From contig JALOTI010000058.1 in assembly GCA_025457985.1 (NCBI GenBank), positions 1 through 8,711 of the forward strand: DNA of 8,711 nucleotides. The letters are read 5' to 3'. Below, piece by piece: positions 5,690 to 8,711 of the stretch. The notes beneath the pieces are model-generated. The model worked only from the letters and a program-made list of their open reading frames with translations, was not told the DNA's origin and ran no database searches. The first letter of the stretch is position 1, and each line of letters begins with the position of its first letter. This DNA comes from Leptospira sp. (GTDB lineage Bacteria; Spirochaetota; Leptospiria; Leptospirales; Leptospiraceae). Made by a program: the position numbers and the translations under genes.

Positions 5690-8136
5690 CGATTTGTGTG
5701 TTTGGTTGGAATGGCTTCCCAAGGTTTGTCTGGCCATGGATGTTTCGGATATTTTCCCTTCAGCTCTTTTTTAACTTCATGATATCCTTCATTCCAAAAA
5801 CTGTTTAGATCCTTTGTAATTTGGACAGGGCGTTTTGCAGGTGAGAGAAGTTGAACTAAAATTGCCACCTTCCCACCCGCTATTTTTGGGAGCTCTTTAG
5901 TTCCAAATAACTCCTGTAATTTGATCGATATTTGTGCTTCAGAAGCTGAATACTCGATTGGATTTTTTGAGCCTGTGGGAGCTGTATAATACTCGGGTGC
6001 TTCAATGTCTAATAGTCTTTTATCCTCATAGGATAACAAACTTAAAAGACCCTTGTAGACTGGTAAGTTAGATAAATCGAGTTTTGGTTTGTCAAAGGTA
6101 AAAAATGGAAAGAACCAATCATCTAAAGTTTCCATTAAGTTTTCAGACGAAATTGGGAGATTTAATATCCCGTGATGGTTTAAAAAATGAATTCTTTTGT
6201 ACAGACTGTACAATTGTGGATCTTTTGAAAATAAATCATCGATGGTTTTTTTTCTCAAATAATCAATCAATGCAGACTTGAACGAATTGGGATCTGGAAT
6301 CTGGTTAGGTTTCTCAGAAAAAACAAGTTCCATAAATTTTGACTGAGTTTTCTGAACCAAATACTCTTCACCCTTTTGATTGGTTTGAATCTCTGTTACA
6401 GTTACTTCTTGAAGTCTGTCTTTATGTATGGAAGTAAAATTTTGGATAGATAAGGGAATATAGGAAACAACTTTTAGTAATTCTCCAAAAGAGATACCTT
6501 TCAAAACCAAAATTGATTCTGGAGTTTGGATCTGATTTGATTGTAAAAGAATCGATTTGCCATTAGCCAATTTGTATTCAGCAGATTTATTCGGGCGTTT
6601 TATAGCAAACTGGTCAGAATATCCAAAACTGAGTAATTCCACCAGTCCATAGTTTTCAAAATTATCTCTAGCAACAAATTTAGATTCTTTTTTGAGACGC
6701 TCAACTTGTTTTAAACTCTCTTTCCATTCATACGAATTTGGAATATTTGTATCTAAGGCAAATTCCAACGAATCATTTGATTCTACTAAGAAGTCCAGCT
6801 TAAGTAAATTAGGCAGAAAATCCATTTTTGAATCAGGGAGTCTGGCAAGGATAGATGCCAATCTTACACTGGTCGGGTATTTTAAAGTTTCTTTTCCTAA
6901 ATCAGTAATTGTTTCTTGAGTATCCAAACATCCTAATATTTTTAATCTTTGGATTGATTCGTGTATGGTGTAGGTTTGAGGTTTATCTGGGAAGGGAAGT
7001 GTGTCTAAGTTTTCTCCCCAAAGTTTTGTTTGTAATAGGAGAGAGTCAAGATCTGACTCTAAAATCTCAGGGACATTGAAATCTAAAAAACCAAGTTCAT
7101 CTGCTTTATCCCAAAGTCTGTAAGCAATTCCTTTCCCTTCTCTAGCAGCCCGACCTGATCTCTGTTTGGCGCTAGATAGACTAATTCTTGTTTGAATGAG
7201 TTTGGAACTACCAAGTTCTGGTTCAAAAATCGACTTTTTTTGGAATCCCGTATCGATTACGATTCGAACACCTGGTACTGTGACTGACGATTCGGCAAGG
7301 TTTGTGGAAAGAACTACTTTCCTCTTTTTTACCTGAGAAAACTGAAAAACTTTGGTTTGTTCCTCTAAACTTAAATTCCCATGTAAGGGAAAAATCTCTG
7401 TTTGGTTTGTCAGTTCAGAAATCGATTGCAGTTTTTGAGTTAAACTTTGAATTTCTCTTTTGCCTGATAAAAATACAAGTATGTCACCGTCTAACTGTTT
7501 GATTGCTTTTGGGATCAGATCTAAGAGCCGATCTTCTAATCTTTTCTCGGAACTTCCTAAATAAAAAATTTCTAGAGGATGGCTGGGTACTTCAATTTGA
7601 ATCGGCGGATTTTTTATTCCTAATTTCTCATATAGTTTACCTTCCAATGTCGCTGACATTATGAGAATCTTTAGGTCGGATCGAAAGATCTCAGTAGTAC
7701 GCTTTGTAAGAGCATAACATAGATCCGTTTCCAATCTTCTTTCATGAAACTCATCAAATAAAATTAAATCATAGTCCGATAACTCTGGGTCATCCAAAAT
7801 CAATTTGGTGAAGATTCCATCGGTGAGAAACTCAATTTGGGTATCTTTTGAGATTTTAGATTCAAAACGTACGCGGTATCCAATCTTACCACCAGGCTTT
7901 TCATGGATAGCTTCACTCATTCTTACGGCAGCATTCTTCGCTGCGATCCTTCTAGGCTCTAATATGGCTATTTTTTTGCCAGGACGAATTAAGGGCAGAA
8001 GTTCCAAAGGCAAAGCTGTCGTTTTTCCCGTACCTGGTGGCGATTCTAAAATAGTGACAGTGTGTTCAAGTATCGATTTTTGAATTTCTGTAATGTGGTT
8101 TAGAATTGGAAGCAACATTTCGTTGTTAGATGGCAT
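5671..8136 (-). CDS. hrpB: ATP-dependent helicase HrpB
   Basis: An 821-residue DEAH/RHA-type superfamily 2 helicase, the usual length for HrpB. Visible motifs in order are: Walker A PPGTGKTT at 33-40, motif Ia LEPRRIAAKNAA at 59-70, motif II DEFH at 128-131 (the HrpB variant of DEAH), motif III SAT at 161-163, STNLAESSVTVPG at 277-289 (motif V), and QRSGRAAR at 325-332 (motif VI). The helicase-associated HA2 region follows. The HrpB-specific C-terminus ends in KRPVQITKDLNSFW (768-781) and KGKYPKHPWPDKPW (793-806), nearly identical to the proteobacterial signature I recall. It is expected to unwind RNA or RNA-containing structures; its physiological role is poorly known in most bacteria, and a role in mRNA processing has been described in Borrelia. 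The ATG at 8136 has no clear ribosome site and is preceded by a small AT-rich hairpin. ATG at codon 7 is an alternative start without a better site. It lies 72 bases after the ankyrin ORF and may be co-transcribed with it. Confidence 0.95.
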   Translation of the reverse strand: MPSNNEMLLPILNHITEIQKSILEHTVTILESPPGTGKTTALPLELLPLIRPGKKIAILEPRRIAAKNAAVRMSEAIHEKPGGKIGYRVRFESKISKDTQIEFLTDGIFTKLILDDPELSDYDLILFDEFHERRLETDLCYALTKRTTEIFRSDLKILIMSATLEGKLYEKLGIKNPPIQIEVPSHPLEIFYLGSSEKRLEDRLLDLIPKAIKQLDGDILVFLSGKREIQSLTQKLQSISELTNQTEIFPLHGNLSLEEQTKVFQFSQVKKRKVVLSTNLAESSVTVPGVRIVIDTGFQKKSIFEPELGSSKLIQTRISLSSAKQRSGRAAREGKGIAYRLWDKADELGFLDFNVPEILESDLDSLLLQTKLWGENLDTLPFPDKPQTYTIHESIQRLKILGCLDTQETITDLGKETLKYPTSVRLASILARLPDSKMDFLPNLLKLDFLVESNDSLEFALDTNIPNSYEWKESLKQVERLKKESKFVARDNFENYGLVELLSFGYSDQFAIKRPNKSAEYKLANGKSILLQSNQIQTPESILVLKGISFGELLKVVSYIPLSIQNFTSIHKDRLQEVTVTEIQTNQKGEEYLVQKTQSKFMELVFSEKPNQIPDPNSFKSALIDYLRKKTIDDLFSKDPQLYSLYKRIHFLNHHGILNLPISSENLMETLDDWFFPFFTFDKPKLDLSNLPVYKGLLSLLSYEDKRLLDIEAPEYYTAPTGSKNPIEYSASEAQISIKLQELFGTKELPKIAGGKVAILVQLLSPAKRPVQITKDLNSFWNEGYHEVKKELKGKYPKHPWPDKPWEAIPTKHTNRYNSRS

Positions 8137-8138
8137 AT

Positions 8139-8152
8139 CTTAATTGCTTAAG
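8139..8152 (-). repeat. Short inverted repeat next to the hrpB start codon
   Basis: In the minus-strand reading, CTTAA, a GCAA loop and TTAAG form a perfect five-pair stem ending two bases before the hrpB ATG. This is where a Shine-Dalgarno sequence would be expected, and none is visible. The GCAA loop is of the stable GNRA type, but the stem is AT-rich and short, so it may be fortuitous. Confidence 0.3.
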
Positions 8153-8208
8153 AAAGTTGGTCGAAAAAAGGACATTTAAAAATCTAAGATACGATTTGTA
8201 CCTACACC

Positions 8209-8711
8209 TCAGATTGGAGGCATAGGACTCGACTTTTGATTCACAGAAAAATTCATCTTCCTTTGGAAGTAAAAGCTTTCCGTATTAGAATAATCTTCTA
8301 ACAGCTTTTGTATCTCAGAATGGTTTTGAAACTCTGCCAATTTTTGTGCCGTATAACCTGAAATTTCGACTAGTGGATTGATGCGATTTTTGATCAGTTC
8401 TTTTACGATAGACGTGTGTCCGTAATAGGCAGCAAACATCAGTGCAGTCCAACCTTCATGTTGGTAGTTGACGTCCGCACCTTTAGAGATGGCTATTTTT
8501 AAATTATTTAAATTTCCGTCCTTTGCATAGGAAACAAACTCTTTGTTCAGCCTCGAAATATCAAGAGTTTGTATTGGTGTGATTTTCCCTGTGCCTTTCC
8601 TCGAACGTTCTTCAAAAAAAGCCTTCATCTCCTTTGCACCTAAAACTCTTTCATAAATTGCGATTCGATCAGCAAAACCGGAAAGAACCGATCCACAACC
8701 AAAATGTACCA
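8209..8711 (-). CDS. Ankyrin-repeat protein, 5' end outside the window
   Basis: The reading frame runs from a TGA at 8209 to the right edge with no stop, 166 sense codons in view. The first in-frame ATG is at 8628. The 27 codons before it read like real protein (for example SGFADRIAIYERVLGAKE), and the AAAGGAG preceding that ATG touches it with no spacing. The true start is therefore probably beyond the edge. Numbering from the 8628 Met, residues 28-113 hold about two and a half ankyrin repeats: a degenerate one (FVSYAKDGNLNNLKIAISKG), a clear one (GWTALMFAAYYGHTSIVKEL, 59-78), and a partial one (GYTAQKLAEFQNHSEIQKLL). Ankyrin repeats bind other proteins; no catalytic motif or secretion signal is visible in the part present, and I do not recognise the N-terminal part. 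The polar C-terminal tail (about 114-139) has no obvious domain. It lies upstream of hrpB on the same strand with a 72-base gap and no terminator. Confidence 0.75.
   Translation of the reverse strand, partial: VHFGCGSVLSGFADRIAIYERVLGAKEMKAFFEERSRKGTGKITPIQTLDISRLNKEFVSYAKDGNLNNLKIAISKGADVNYQHEGWTALMFAAYYGHTSIVKELIKNRINPLVEISGYTAQKLAEFQNHSEIQKLLEDYSNTESFYFQRKMNFSVNQKSSPMPPI

Noticed and set aside
7805..8083. Plus-strand open frame opposite the hrpB N-terminus
   Set aside because: It lies opposite the Walker A and DEFH coding region of hrpB; no ribosome site and no domain.
8629..8635. AAAGGAG as ribosome site for ATG 8628
   Set aside because: Spacing to the ATG is zero, and the sequence reads as Ala-Lys-Glu codons in a frame that stays open upstream.

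Overview
The window looks like chromosomal DNA from a spirochaete, most likely Leptospira. This rests on moderate AT-richness, the protein character (Lys/Ser/Leu-rich, low-GC codons) and the mix of genes; it is inference, since the window has no rRNA or lineage-specific marker. Nearly everything is coding. I see no transposon, tRNA, rRNA, CRISPR array or prophage, and no non-coding stretch is longer than about 100 bases.

Left part (1-3.2 kb, all minus strand). Reading in the direction of transcription (right to left), an NCS2-type nucleobase permease is followed by the membrane metalloprotease HtpX. HtpX appears to have its own promoter, with an operator-like inverted repeat in the spacer, and a hairpin terminator after it. 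The first 25 codons of adenine phosphoribosyltransferase (apt) then run off the left edge.

Middle (2.8-5.1 kb, minus strand). A WbpM/FlaA1-type membrane nucleotide-sugar 4,6-dehydratase, a small protein that I read as a divergent SspB (ClpXP adaptor), and the permease form a tight cluster. Each junction is a four-base ATGA stop/start overlap, so they look like one translationally coupled operon. It places envelope-glycan synthesis, cytoplasmic proteolysis and nucleobase uptake on one message.

Right part (5.2-8.7 kb). A plus-strand gene, divergent from the dehydratase, starts at TTG and encodes a STAS-like domain joined to a four-cysteine zinc ribbon. It ends 19 bases inside the 3' end of hrpB, a full-length DEAH/DEFH-type ATP-dependent helicase on the minus strand. 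Upstream of hrpB, a minus-strand ankyrin-repeat ORF stays open to the right edge, so its true start is probably outside the window.

The most notable items are the SspB-like protein outside the Proteobacteria, the STAS/zinc-ribbon fusion without a phosphoacceptor, and the dyad in the htpX promoter. I do not see a clearly new multigene system; most of the window is housekeeping genes in an unusual arrangement.
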